Shown piece after piece: positions 47,690 to 58,379 of a stretch of DNA of 64,000 nucleotides (its first letter is position 1; the number at the start of each line of letters is the position of its first letter). This stretch comes from Topomyia yanbarensis (Eukaryota; Arthropoda; Insecta; Diptera; Culicidae). Position numbers and translations under genes: made by a program. The stretch covers positions 32,991,906 to 33,055,905 of the forward strand of contig NC_080672.1 of assembly GCF_030247195.1 (NCBI RefSeq). The letters run 5' to 3'. Below the pieces are notes generated by a model that made no database searches, was not told where the DNA came from, and was given only the letters and a program-made list of their open reading frames with translations.

Positions 47690-48400
47690 AAGCGTACAGG
47701 GTGCGCCAGCTGGATGTATCCTTTTTCAAATTGAACAACTTCGCCACTTTTCAGACGATCTTCACAAGTAAACAAGTTTTTACAGGATATTTTATGCCAT
47801 TTATTATAAACAAGGTTTAGAATAAACGTCGATTATATGACTACCCCCATTTGATACACAAAAGCAGCTCTTTTGCGGGCATTTTGCATGACATTGGACA
47901 CCATTTCGGGCTTAATCGCAGCAATTTCAGCTCGTATATTAGCATTTAGTTCGACAAGGTTCTTAGGTTTGCTAGAATAAACTTTACTTTTCAAGTAACC
48001 CCACAGAAAAAAGTCAGGTACCGTTAAATCCGGAGAACGAGGAGGGCATTCCAAATCACCATTTCTTGAGACAATGCGTCCTGGGAATTTCAGACCTTTT
48101 TGTATTGTGGACAGACAGAGTGCTCCAAAATCCAACGGTAGCGTGCACCGTTAATGGTCTCTCCCTCTTTGAAAAAATAAGGACCGATGATCGTTTTGAG
48201 CCACACTCCGGCCCAAACAGTTACTTTCTGGTCGTGCAATGGTGTTTCATGTATAACGTGTGTCTTCTGTGTCCCCCAAATTCGACAATTTTGTTTATTT
48301 ACTTCGCCGGAAAGGGTGAAGTGAGCTTCGTCCGTCATTAAAATAAGCACGCAGAGTTTTCACTACTGAACGAAATTTGCAGACCTATTTCAGGCAGAAC
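47690..48400 (-). mobile_element. mariner/Tc1-superfamily transposase relic (DDE)
   Basis: Minus strand. First part (48090-48350): LMTDEAHFTLSGEVNKQN with the catalytic Asp, TPLHDQKVTVWAGVW and GPYFFKEGETINGARY. Second part, in another frame (47833-48135): KFPGRIVSRNGDLECPPRSP then DLTVPDFFLWGYLKSKVY with the last catalytic block, and EIAAIKPEMVSNVMQNARKR at the C-terminus. The middle catalytic block is disrupted and the N-terminal DNA-binding domain is missing. ACAGGGTGCGCCAGCTGGAT at about 47697 may be the terminal repeat. Confidence 0.8.
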
Positions 48401-48469
48401 CGTATAAATTGAGCACCTAAGCGTTACATCACATACGGGAAGGATACTTATACGGGTCACGTGTGCTCG

Positions 48470-49570
48470 TTTTGTATTAGTCGATGCTCCCTTGCCAAAC
48501 GAGCAACATGTTAACTATATTGTCCAAACGATACAATAAGCGGTAGATGCAATGGATTTTAGACAACGTAAGAATATGCACACACTCTCACCTAAGTGAT
48601 TCAATCAAATACGAGTAATTTACAAAGAGAGGTACTGCGTGTCCGTTTTAATCATTCGTCACTTGAATATCGAACGAGCAACATTATGGCTATAAATATC
48701 GTCCGGTCAGTACATTCGTGCATGCACATGGTAAATTTCAAATCGCACAGCTTCATGAAGAGCGCACGATAAACTTTGCACACAGCAAGGTATCGGGGGC
48801 AAGTTTCACATGGTTTAACTGAGTGCGAGTTAATGCAACCACCGAGTAAAGTGCAACCGGAATTCTTTCTGGTTCGTTAGTATCCCAGCTCGGATGACAA
48901 CCAATTCTAACTAGAAACTACTATGAATTTTCGGCAGTGAAGGTTAACTCACACACACACACTTAAAAATATTTACATCTCGCAAGATGCACATAAAAGG
49001 AGAGCACAATTCACTTGAATTTACATTCAAGAACATGTAAAAATACGCTTTGTTCACAATTCTTCATCTCCATTCAACCGAGTTTTACATCAAAAGAGAT
49101 ACAATATTTTATTTCACATGTTAAAACACGTAAAATTCCATTATTATATAGCGAAATACGTCGAAACACAGTTTACGTCAGTTGTAATTTTCATTTTTTC
49201 TAAGCGTGCAGTTAAACTGTGCAAAACCTGCACTCGTTTCTTTGCTGTGTGCAAAGTTTATCGTGCGCTCTTCATCACGCTGTGCGATTTGAAACTTTCA
49301 TGTACACGAGCGGGTAGGCAATACTGGTGGAAAGGGTGAATTTGGATTGAGTGCAACACTGCAGGGTACGACGTATGTGTGCTGCCTTTGAGTTACATGT
49401 TGATAAATCAATTATTTTTGTCTGCTTGTGTGTGCGTTGGGTTGATACGGGTGAATTTGCCATACCAAACTTTTTTCAATGGTTTGCAGGTTCATAGGGT
49501 AGTGAGCCTATTGATACACACGTTTCAAATTTGTAATATACAGTATTGGACAAAACTTGTGCAACAAATA
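48470..49570 (+). repeat. Dispersed repeat, copy 2 (with foldback insert)
   Basis: Counterpart of 43400-43960. GGTACTGCGTGTCCGTTTTA (48633), CGAGCAACAT words at 48500 and 48678, TTGATAAATCAATTATTTTT (49399) and GAGCCTATTGATACACACG (49504) fall in the same order. A large inverted repeat (48736-49294) lies between them. Confidence 0.55.
48736..49294. repeat. Long inverted repeat (foldback), 55-bp arms
   Basis: Arms 48736-48790 and 49240-49294 are inverse complements with about three mismatches. They include TGCACACAGCAAGG against its complement and CAAATCGCACAGC against GCTGTGCGATTTG. Weaker pairing continues outward. The 449-nt spacer has (CA)n and a TTGAATTTACATTCAA palindrome. No ORF. Confidence 0.85.
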
Positions 49571-49921
49571 CCGAATTTTATTAAAAAGCGTTAACTTAAT
49601 CGTTCTTAAATCAAAACAAAGTAAAGCTCCACAATCGATGCTTTAGGAGTCTAATTTCATTCTATATCGTTCCATGGGCAATACTGCGTGTATTTTGCAA
49701 CTGAAGTTCAGCTTGCACCGAAAATGACGGAATGAATACGCTGCACTGAACGAATAAATGACGAAGCAAACAAACGAAACATTATGCTATATTTCTCCAC
49801 AGTGGAGAAAAATTTTGGATGGATTTTTGCAAGATATTTAGGCGATAAGTAACAAATCGTGTACACCGAATCTTATATTCTATTTATTTATTTTTCTTCA
49901 TGAATTGAAAATATTAAAAAA

Positions 49922-49959
49922 ATATTCAACACTAAACTATACAGTTTAGTGTTGAATAT
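49922..49959 (-). promoter_or_regulatory. Perfect 17-bp hairpin just inside the 5' splice site after the TM4 exon
   Basis: ATATTCAACACTAAACT and its exact inverse complement around a 4-nt loop. On the receptor's strand it starts 13 nt after the exon end (donor GTAAGT at 49972). It would form co-transcriptionally next to the U1 site. It could affect splicing or be a chance or miniature-element palindrome. Confidence 0.6.
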
Positions 49960-49972
49960 GATCCCTACTTAC

Positions 49973-50045
49973 CTTTCGGTAGCACCAACAGTCCGAAAAA
50001 GGTCAAACAAAGGATCCACGTTATGCTCAAAATTGCAACACAGCC
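49973..50045 (-). CDS. GPCR gene, TM4 exon
   Basis: 73-nt exon on the minus strand. A long polypyrimidine tract and TTTCTTTTTCAG precede the first base (50045). The donor is AAAG|GTAAGTAGG after 49973. It enters in phase 0 and leaves in phase 1. It encodes GCVAILSITWILCLTFFGLL then VLPK plus the first base of a Gly codon, which is completed by the TM5 exon to give LPKGYYFNKSG. The Trp in SITW is the conserved TM4 Trp of class A receptors. Joining the five exons gives 426 residues plus stop. The exons for TM1-TM3 and the DRY box were not found between here and 64000. Confidence 0.9.
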
Positions 50046-50530
50046 CTGAAAAAGAAAGAAAAAAGAACGCTGTAAATTAATTTTACTATGCAAGGATCAT
50101 ACGACAAACGCGCAAATCTACCTTCTGGCGCCAAAATAAAAATGATCGATCAACCAGACAGAACGGTGATTGAATCACAGGTGTACAAGTTCTGCTGACA
50201 TGGGAGGCATTTGTCGAAAAGCAACGATAAAAAAAATCAATTGGTTCTAGCGTCACAAAACCCACAAACCAAGTGCTTGTTTCAATAAACTGTCTCCGGC
50301 CGGCAGCAAACAGGCGAAAAAATATAAAACACAAAAGACCGACCGCTTTAATTTGATTATTGGATTTGACGAGCTGCTCGTTCAGAATTGCAGAATTAAT
50401 TTAAAAATTTGATGTGACAGGTTTTATGTTGTGATTAATTTTCTACTTGATTGAACCGGACTAAACGGTGGAATTTTTCGTTCGCGCCTTGTTATGTGTG
50501 TAATGGTATTTTGTTAGACTTTGGTCTTGT

Positions 50531-50669
50531 TTAACCCTTAAATGCATGAAACTCATTTTTCCTTGGTACTCATTTTTCTGGATGGATACGATATATAACT
50601 CTTGTTAAGGCTTTATACCACGGAATTCGGTATGTTGCCAAATGCCAACAGTATGCATTTAAGGGTTAA
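50531..50669. mobile_element. piggyBac-type MITE
   Basis: 139 bp bounded by TTAA, with perfect 17-bp inverted ends TTAACCCTTAAATGCAT. The TTAACCCTT start is shared with the piggyBac relic at 11029-13106. No coding content. Confidence 0.85.
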
Positions 50670-52609
50670 TTTTATTTATCAGCGAATTAGAAAAGGGTGG
50701 AATTCAAGATGTTTAACTTATAGGCTGCTTAGCCTGGGTTAGATGAAGCACATTTTTATGAGAATTTGTTGACCTTCCCTGATTAAAAATACCGTCAGGA
50801 TCAGACACTACCATTTGTGGACATTCCACGTTATCTTCAAAGCTAAACGTAACGTTTCATAGGCCAAGAATTGACAGAATAAGTTATCTTGCTATTATAT
50901 TCGATAGTGAGAATAAGAATACAACTACAATTTCCTTCGATACCAGGTCGAGAAAGAAAAACATTCATTATATCATGGCCAAAGATTAGAATGTGAACTC
51001 AACACAGTCAGTAGTAGTTCATAGTAAGTACAAACTTTGTACTTTACTTGCTAAGTGAAGCTGTGTAAAGTTTACATACTCATTCTTTATACCCATCAAC
51101 TGGTAGAAGACAGAACAAGTAGCACGGAAGTGCAACTTATTGAATTATTGTTTGTCCTTTCATCCTGTCAGAAACACTCCATTGATGATGGATTCATTTT
51201 ATTTCATTGAATGCCATTGTCGAGTGAGTGAGCTGGTGGAAAAAAATCCTGAAAATATACAATCCTGGAAAAATAGAAATGTTATTCGTGTCAGCGAACC
51301 TGCCGACGGGCAATTATTCAACTGAATTAAGGAAATTTCAAGATCGATGTTAAACATGTCGTCAACTCATTCGCATACAGAAGCAATTCCCTGTGCGAGG
51401 CAATCGCTTTCCTAGCAAAAATCCATTCACTTACTACAGATCGATATCAAAGAGCTAATATTAGCCTTACTCGATTATGTTTGGCTTCAGCAAAGTGTTA
51501 AGTCCGTGCATGCATATGCGATGCTGTAGTAAAACGCCTGCTTGGAATTGATAGGTTACGCAGTTATACTATTGGTACAAGCATTTGAGTTGCACTTTGC
51601 TGCCACAGAATTGTTTTCTCTAAACTATGACACATTACATAAAAAATATAACATTATTTCTGCTCATAAAAAATTGTAATCCAGTTAGGCGCCACCATGC
51701 TGCATATCGAACAAAACTCTGATAGACTTATACATATCAGTTGGCAGGTTTTGAATATTGTAACGGATTCGAACACAGGCGCAAGCTACCAGTATTGTTC
51801 GTTTATACAACTTTTATTCTAGCAAACGAACAGAAGCATCATTGGCACATTTACTGAACCTGACCGTTTCCAGTGTTTCCCCTTTGTACAACCCGCAACG
51901 TCTAAGTCGGTCCCGCCGCCGCAGCCGCGGAGCGTTGAGGAACAACTTAATACTTAATGGGACACCCCGTCCATCCATCGTCCGTCCATTGACGAGGCTC
52001 GCAAAGTCTATATCGATTTAACAAGCAAACCCGGATGCAAAGCGAAGGCCTCGCAAATTAATTGGAATAATTATAAACGACACCTCATTAGTGACCAGGT
52101 GCCGGGCAGATGACTGAGTGAGTGGTTGGGGATGCTGATGGTAATACAATATGCCTATCGAGCATAGTCGGGGCACTCTCGCTCTATTTAGATCGCCGTG
52201 GTACCGATAATAGGTGAGACAACGATAATGGAAATTGATGGCGTGTTAGCAGTAGAATGGTTGCTATGAAGAATCATTAAGTTCTAACAATAGGTATTGG
52301 CGGAGGTACAGAATTTTTGTTATGTTGCAAATATCTGTGGATAAATTAGGAGCTTGCGTAACCAAAATCAGATAAAAATTACCTATCCGTGAAGGACACG
52401 ATTATAAATACAACTGAAAGGAGGCTAATACACTTTTGTGGTTTTTATTCAAACTATATGTTTAACACGGTTTTCGCGATTTTGTTTACATTTTCATCAT
52501 TCACAATTCCCCGAGGTTATGAAAACGAATGTTGCATTGAGAATAAATATGATATGACTGAAATTCGCCTACATGATTTTCCACTAGGCTCCTAGTACAT
52601 TAAAAATGC
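50670..52609. other. Intron or intergenic DNA, no gene recognised
   Basis: A GC-richer patch at 51890-52240, with CCGCCGCCGCAGCCGCGG near 51915, stands out but has no open frame with GPCR or other motifs. Candidate minus-strand splice pairs here would give implausibly small exons. Confidence 0.4.
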
Positions 52610-53060
52610 ATGTCAAAATTCAAAAAAGTTGAAGCTGGTACGAATGACATCTGGAGAAATTTTTTCCTTGGCATGCTCATCAGGGTTCGTGTGATGAGTA
52701 TGCCGCTGAACCAACCAACCAGCCAGTTTTGCAATCAGAAGGCACTCCTGAAGAAAATCGATCTACCATCGCACCCATTGACAAACAGCCTTCCACTGCT
52801 AGACCATAGACCAGTCTATTTCAAACAATAACTCTCGATAACAGGGAACCAACATCCAGTGCACCTAGCGAAGGAAGAATGAAATCAATCAAAAACCAAC
52901 CAACAGTAAAAACCAATACTGCCCTAGCAACAACGACATGAAGGTAGAAAGCGAGCCAGCATTCGGAAAATTTAATAATGGAAGTAACAAGCCTCCCCCC
53001 TGAGAAAGATCAAGTGCAACAACAAGCACTGCGCCCAGGATAGACAACCGCAATAAACTT
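52610..53060 (+). mobile_element. Gag-only element, degenerate fragment
   Basis: KKVEAGTNDIWRNFFLG and IRVRVM correspond to GEVESVTPDTWRNFFQG and IVRMRI in the gag ORF at 59414. Pieces with Gln/Pro-rich wording follow. There is no zinc knuckle and no clear end. Confidence 0.45.
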
Positions 53061-53489
53061 CGTTTTTTGAATTGTTTTAATTTGAAATAGACTACTGCCG
53101 AAAAAAGCAAATGACCCTTGATGTGAAAATCTTTCTAAATAAACTCGTAGCCAGGGCCGTCGAGATTCGCGCCGGGTCCCAGGACATAAAATACTGACAT
53201 AAAATACTGACTACAACAGATAACGTCTTATTTGAATATCGATTAGGACAATTGTACGGTTTCAACCTTTCAAATCAAACCATTTTTTTACAAATAGTTT
53301 ATTTGATAGCGTTGGCTCAACAGAACCTTGGGTATTTTATCAATTTTAAAGATGGAAAAAATAAACGAATAAAGGGTGTGTAGATAATTGTTGCGATGGT
53401 TCGAAACTTGCGTGTTTAATATTTGTCATACTTGATCAAAATTAACCAAAATTAGCCAAAATTTACCCAGTTTCTCTTTAGAGTGTATT
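53061..53489. other. Intron or intergenic DNA, no gene recognised
   Basis: Nothing recognised. Confidence 0.4.
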
Positions 53490-53900
53490 GTCCGTTAAGT
53501 TTAACGCAGTTGTCAATGAGACTCCGCTCGGGATGGAAGAAAATCAGCAAACCGTTCGCGAAAGAATTTTTTTCACCCACATGCAAAATCCTGAGCTACC
53601 AAGGTTCCTGGAACGGATTACAGTGAACCATAAGTCAGAGGAGTGGGACGAAAACCAGGAACAACGCGTAAAGATTCCGACAGGGCACTCATTGCTCATT
53701 TCAAGCGGAATCTGAATATTTCGACAAAGGACTTGGCCAGAAAACCAGATATTTCGCAAAGTTTCGTCTAGTAGGCCAAGATCCTTATGGAAAACGTATA
53801 AGATGCAAAACTGCCCAAATCGTGACTAACACCAGCAAAGTGCAGCCAAAGCGCACGACTAAAAACTCTAGAGGACCCTACTACCAGGAATCAATGGCGA
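53490..53900 (+). mobile_element. mariner/Tc1-like transposase, N-terminal relic
   Basis: Plus-strand pieces: an N-terminal block with RITVNHKSEEWDENQEQR in the place of the linker, then in another frame NISTKDLARKPDISQSFV, a helix-turn-helix like that of the relic at 34640, and KMQNCPNRD. The catalytic domain is absent. Confidence 0.5.
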
Positions 53901-54232
53901 CTGGGTCAAATGGCACGATCTCCATATTGATTGGAGATTTGTGCCTTACCGTGATTTGTGTTTTCATCATTTCCTGATGGGAAAGATTGGAGAAATGGTA
54001 AGGTTAGGTATAAGGAAAATAACGATACAGAGAACATAGACACTACGGAAGCATTATTCACTCTCCAAGGAATTAAAGAAATCTGTTGAGAACGACAACA
54101 TCCCCGAAGAGATACTGTCATTCAAATACGGATTAAACTATTGCTGGGTTCGGAAAATAGCTTATCCTTGAGTTTCAACACTCTTAGGTTCGTCTATATA
54201 TGGAGAACTAAAAATTCGGTTACGCAATTGCA

Positions 54233-54500
54233 TTACTGCAGGGCATCGCATTCACAAAGATCCCACGAATAATACTCAGCGCGCTGAATTGTAGCCATGT
54301 GATAATTGAGTTTGCAATGTCTAGTCAGTGCCCTGACTAGAATCCTGTGCTTGGAAAAATTCAGCAAATTCTTTGATATTTTCTTGCTCACATCCGGCAG
54401 AAAAGTCTTAGTTTGAAAACAAGTTTGCAACCTACCCCAACGGTTGGCATATTCGGATGCAGCCCAAGAGCGAATCTCGTGCTTTATCCAACTAATCGAC
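54233..54500 (-). mobile_element. LOA/R1-group element, C-terminal fragment
   Basis: Minus strand. KTFLPDVSKKISKNLLNFSK, then HRILVRALTRHCKLNYHM and IQRAEYYSWDLCECD, which resembles the region after RNase H in LOA-type ORF2 proteins, including the start of the C-terminal CxxC-type motif. A preceding frame reads HEIRSWAASEYANRWG-like wording. Both ends truncated. Confidence 0.6.
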
Positions 54501-54857
54501 AGTGATAGTCTCTCATACAGATGAAACGTAAAAAGTTTCGTCAGAATTGAATTATATCACCATTTTTAACGTTTGAATCAATCTTGATGGAATTGCTCTA
54601 CAGTATAAAATATCCACAGGTACGCCCTTCTCAGTTTCTTATACTTAAGGGGGAGGTAAGGGTTTCAGCGTGAAAAATACATTTTTTGCGAATTTTTTAG
54701 AACTTTGCGTGAAACGAATTGATCAGAACTTTTGTACATTATGGTGTATCATTTAAATAACATGCTGTAATTTTTCTGTGAACTGGAGTCTAATTTTTAA
54801 GCATCCAAAGTTTCGGATCTTTTTCAAGGATTCGATAATTGTTGTTTTGTTGTCAGA

Positions 54858-56215
54858 TTTTTTTTTTTCAATTTGTTTATTTGATAAGGCACGTATGCGT
54901 TAGCTTAAAGGTGCCATTTTTTCATTGTTTTACATTTTGAATTTCTTAAAACTAGGGGGTTACACATTTCAATATTATTTTGTTTTATATAATGAAACTA
55001 ATAAAAACTTTACAGCTAATAAACAGCAATTTATAGAAGAGGGTATAATATAATATTCGTAAGATTTGTGGGACGGGTCATTTTGTGTGTTCTTTTTATA
55101 GTAATTCACTTTATGATTTTTAGAAGGGAGATTGTAGGAGAAATTAATTATTAACTAAGCGGAACATTTTACAAGCTTATTAGCTAGAAATAACTAGAGA
55201 GAGTGGTTCAAGATTAGGGGGAATTAATTAGGGCTATTTTATAGTAGTGGTACTGTTGTGCATTTCTTAACGAGATTAAATATTGATCAACTAAAACTAG
55301 AAGATAGGGGGGCACATAAGTTTTGGGAAGATATTCAAGGGGAGAAGGGGGTGAAGTCATACATCTGTGTATCAGAGACATGGGAGGGAGAGTGGACAAG
55401 GCTGAGGGGGGGGGGGTGAGATATAAACTTTCAGTTTCCGGCATCAGGAATTAACGGCCAGGATTACAGATTCGAACGGATTGATCAACTAAAACTAGAA
55501 TATAGGGGGGGCACATAAGTTTTGGGAAGATATTCAAGGGGAGAAGTGGTGAAGTCATACATCTGTGTATCAGAGACATAGGAGAGAGGGTGGACAAGGC
55601 TGAACGGGGGGGATATAAACTTTCAGTTTCCGTCATCAGGAAGAAAACGGCCAGGATTACAGATTCGAACGGATGTATCAAGTATTGGGACGCCGGGCGG
55701 TTTTCCTCGAGCCGGCAGGGGCTCCTCCAGACGATTTCGTAGTACGGCTCAGATATGGATCGGAAACACACCGCGCTGCGCGTGTGATGTTGTACTGTAG
55801 ATCTCGTGTTGTTGGTTCATTCGACAGATGTTTTGTCTCGTCTTGGAGTCGTATCAAACCATCGTTGGGGTACGGTAGGCGGAAGAGGGCACTTCTGGGA
55901 ATGATAAGAGAAAAGATAGGGGCATTTAAATTTGGATATTGATGGTTTTTAGGAACGTGTATATAAGGAACATGTAGAGAATATCGCGGCTTGCTAGTAC
56001 ATCTCGAACCGGGACATTGGGTGACCTTCCTTGGGCCCGAAGGGAATCGAATAGTTGAGATCTGGCAGAACAGTACTCGGCGCATGCCCAGACAACATGT
56101 TCGATTTCGTGATAACCGTTACCACAAGCGCAGATACCGCTATCCACGAGCCCAATACGTCGGAGATGTGCGTCCAGCGTGAAGTGATTGGACATGAGCC
56201 GAGACATCACGCGAT
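54858..56215 (-). mobile_element. 5'-truncated I-type non-LTR element (diverged relative of 19576-25711)
   Basis: Minus strand, from about 56215 down to a poly(T) (54858-54868). The coding part (55926-56210) matches the C-terminus of ORF2: SRLMSNHFTLDAHLRRIGL, CACGNGYHEIEHVVWAC (zinc motif intact) and PNVPVRDVLASRD, about 75% like the complete copy by eye. Its 3' UTR carries a ~198-bp tandem duplication. It ends with the GGCAC/GTGCC hairpin, loop AAGCTAACGC, and ATCAAATAAACAAATTG before the A-tract. The 5' truncation is typical of target-primed insertion. Confidence 0.88.
55282..55674. repeat. ~198-bp tandem duplication in the truncated I-type element's 3' UTR
   Basis: Unit 1 is 55282-55479 and unit 2 55480-55674. 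Both start ATTGATCAACTAAAACTAGA, contain GGCACATAAGTTTTGGGAAG and end GGATTACAGATTCGAACGGA. They differ mainly in the lengths of G-runs. Confidence 0.92.
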
Positions 56216-56915
56216 GTTGTCAGATCTGTTGTTGTACAACAATGGATTATCATATGGTTTTTCACGATCATCCGTTCCGATAGTATAAAGTCTTTTCGGG
56301 ATCGAAACGTTCGTCTTTTTCCCCTCTGAATTCGGTTCAGTCAATAGTTGAAAGATTTTGACTAAAGAATTTATCTCTCAAAACTCTTGCGAAGTGGCCA
56401 AACATTATAGATAAATGATTCAGACACAGAGAGAAGATCTAAAAAAATTTCATACAACCAACAGCAGTGGTGCTAGAAAAAATGAATATTGTTCATCATA
56501 GACCTGCAATTAGAGCGCCGCAAACACGGGAAATATGCACACCAATATGCTTCAATCGTCTAATATCATTTCTAGCTCGTAATTCCACGAATTTGAACAA
56601 CGACAAGTAAATATCGTTAATAGTGTGCTTTCGTTCACTCATGTTCAAATATCGAAGGGACTAATGTCGCTCTCAACCTCAAAGCGAAAACGAGTATGCG
56701 GAGGAAATAATGGAATTGAATTGCTTTGTCCTAGGCCCTTGTCTCATTTTGGTTTTCGCAAAGTTCTGGGGCTTTAGATGGTAGTGTCGCTGTCTTGTCA
56801 TTTTTGCCGGATTTTGGTAAATAAAAAAAAATATTTTTCGACTCTGATGCAGACGAGACCGTAGAACACGAACGAGCTTCCTGATACTTGGATACTGAAT
56901 CTCATTATTCCGATA

Positions 56916-58188
56916 CAGTTATACCTCGATAGTACGTACAAATTCACTTCGTTTAGTGTACGTATTATCGAATCGTACGTACTATGGAATCACAAAAATA
57001 AATTTCAAAATAATACTTTTTATGTACAATTTTCCTGAAGATCGTATGAAACTAGCACATGATTCACAAAAGAGGTGTCTATATCTGTAAGTCATACGAG
57101 CCTCCATCGAAGCAGCTAGGCGTGCTTGATCCCAATCTCATCCATTCCATCAAAGTATTGTGTCTCCTAGAATGTAATGACATAATCAATTAGCGAAAAA
57201 CTTTTTATCATTTTCATTACCTTCAAAGTTACTAAAAACTTGTTTGATGTTCGGAAAATTTCTCTAAATTTTACCTTCAAGTTATTAATATTTCTCTCAT
57301 ACTTTAGGAACATACCGTACATGCAAAAGTCTGACACTTTCCTGATTTTGTTAGTTATACTTCATTACAGTTAACTGTGAGTTTTTAAAACTTGCAGACA
57401 CTCCTTGATGTTTGGAAGTTCTTCCAGAATTCTTTTAAATGTTCTTGAAGCTTCGTGAGCTTTCCAGAGATTCTAAAGATTTCATTCGAGGTTGAATTCG
57501 AGGTTTTTTGAAGTTTGCAGAATTATCCCGAGTTTGGTAAAATATGCGTGAATATCATGAGCACTCTGTTGTTTATAGAAATTGTATGAGCTCATAAAAA
57601 TTCTCTGAAGTTTGAAGTAATTTCCTAAATTTTATACCACCTTCGAACTGTCAACCTTAAAGATATTTGAGATTCTCTGAAGTTTGACAAAAAAAATTAA
57701 TGATCAGAATTTCGTACAAATTGTCTAAAGTTCTAAGGATCTCCTTGTATGTTAGCAAGCTCCCGAAATATATAAGACTTTCAAGATACTTGAAGCTTGT
57801 AGGATCCTTTTCAAACTTGATAAATTTTCATGATGCATTTGTGGTTTACTTAAACTTCGGAATACTTTGCTGAAGTATGCAGAACTACTCTGAGTAGCAC
57901 AAAACTCTTGACAAAACCTCTCTAAAGAATGCAGAAGTAACATGAAACCCGTAAAACTTCTATAAAATTTGTCGCATTTTGTTGAAGTTTACAAAATCTA
58001 GCGAAAATTTTTTTGGTGGGTGTACGTACTATCGAAGCAAAATGTACGTACTATCGAGGGTACGTAGGGGAAATAGGGTAACAGTGGAACTATGAAAACG
58101 TATTGTTTTCATAGTTCCACTGTTACCCTCTTTCCCCTACTATAGAAGGTATATACTAACGAGGGTATGGACTATTGAGGTATACCTG
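56916..58188. mobile_element. pogo/Tc1-like non-coding TIR element
   Basis: Ends CAGTTATACCTCGATAGTAC and, inverted, CAGGTATACCTCAATAGTCC, flanked by TA on both sides (56914-56915 and 58189-58190). Subterminal GTACGTACTATCGA words repeat near both ends. The interior 57180-57980 is a degenerate run of GAAGTTTGCAGAATT-type phrases and has no transposase. It contains a hairpin MITE at 58067-58138. Confidence 0.78.
58064..58140. mobile_element. Hairpin MITE with 36-bp arms, nested
   Basis: Arms 58064-58099 and 58105-58140 are inverse complements with one or two mismatches, loop GTATT. The core starts GGGGAAATAGGGTAACAGTG and is bounded by TA on both sides, so the likely element is 58067-58138 with a TA duplication. 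Its GGGGAAAT start resembles the end of the element at 36336-37864. It would also make a miRNA-precursor-like RNA hairpin. Confidence 0.8.
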
Positions 58189-58379
58189 TACTTAAAAAGA
58201 GCAACCCTTTGTCTATCCATGATTGCTGATGTACGCGTTGTTGTGGGTTCTTTAAGTTTTAAATAGCTTTATCGGAGATATTGGAGTCCACCAAGTAGCA
58301 TTTTTGGGTCAAAGGTCTACCATTGATCATCTATTTGTAGTGCGGATAATATAGGAGAGCTGGAATGGATGAATTCCTG

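Noticed and set aside
50086..50334. Minus-strand frame near the TM4 exon, tested as the TM3/DRY exon
   Set aside because: No hydrophobic helix with a DRY-like end; the candidate donor GTAGAT is weak and the protein does not resemble TM3.
52380..52425. Minus-strand acceptor and donor pair enclosing about 31 nt
   Set aside because: Too small and without coding sense for a receptor exon; likely chance splice-like words.
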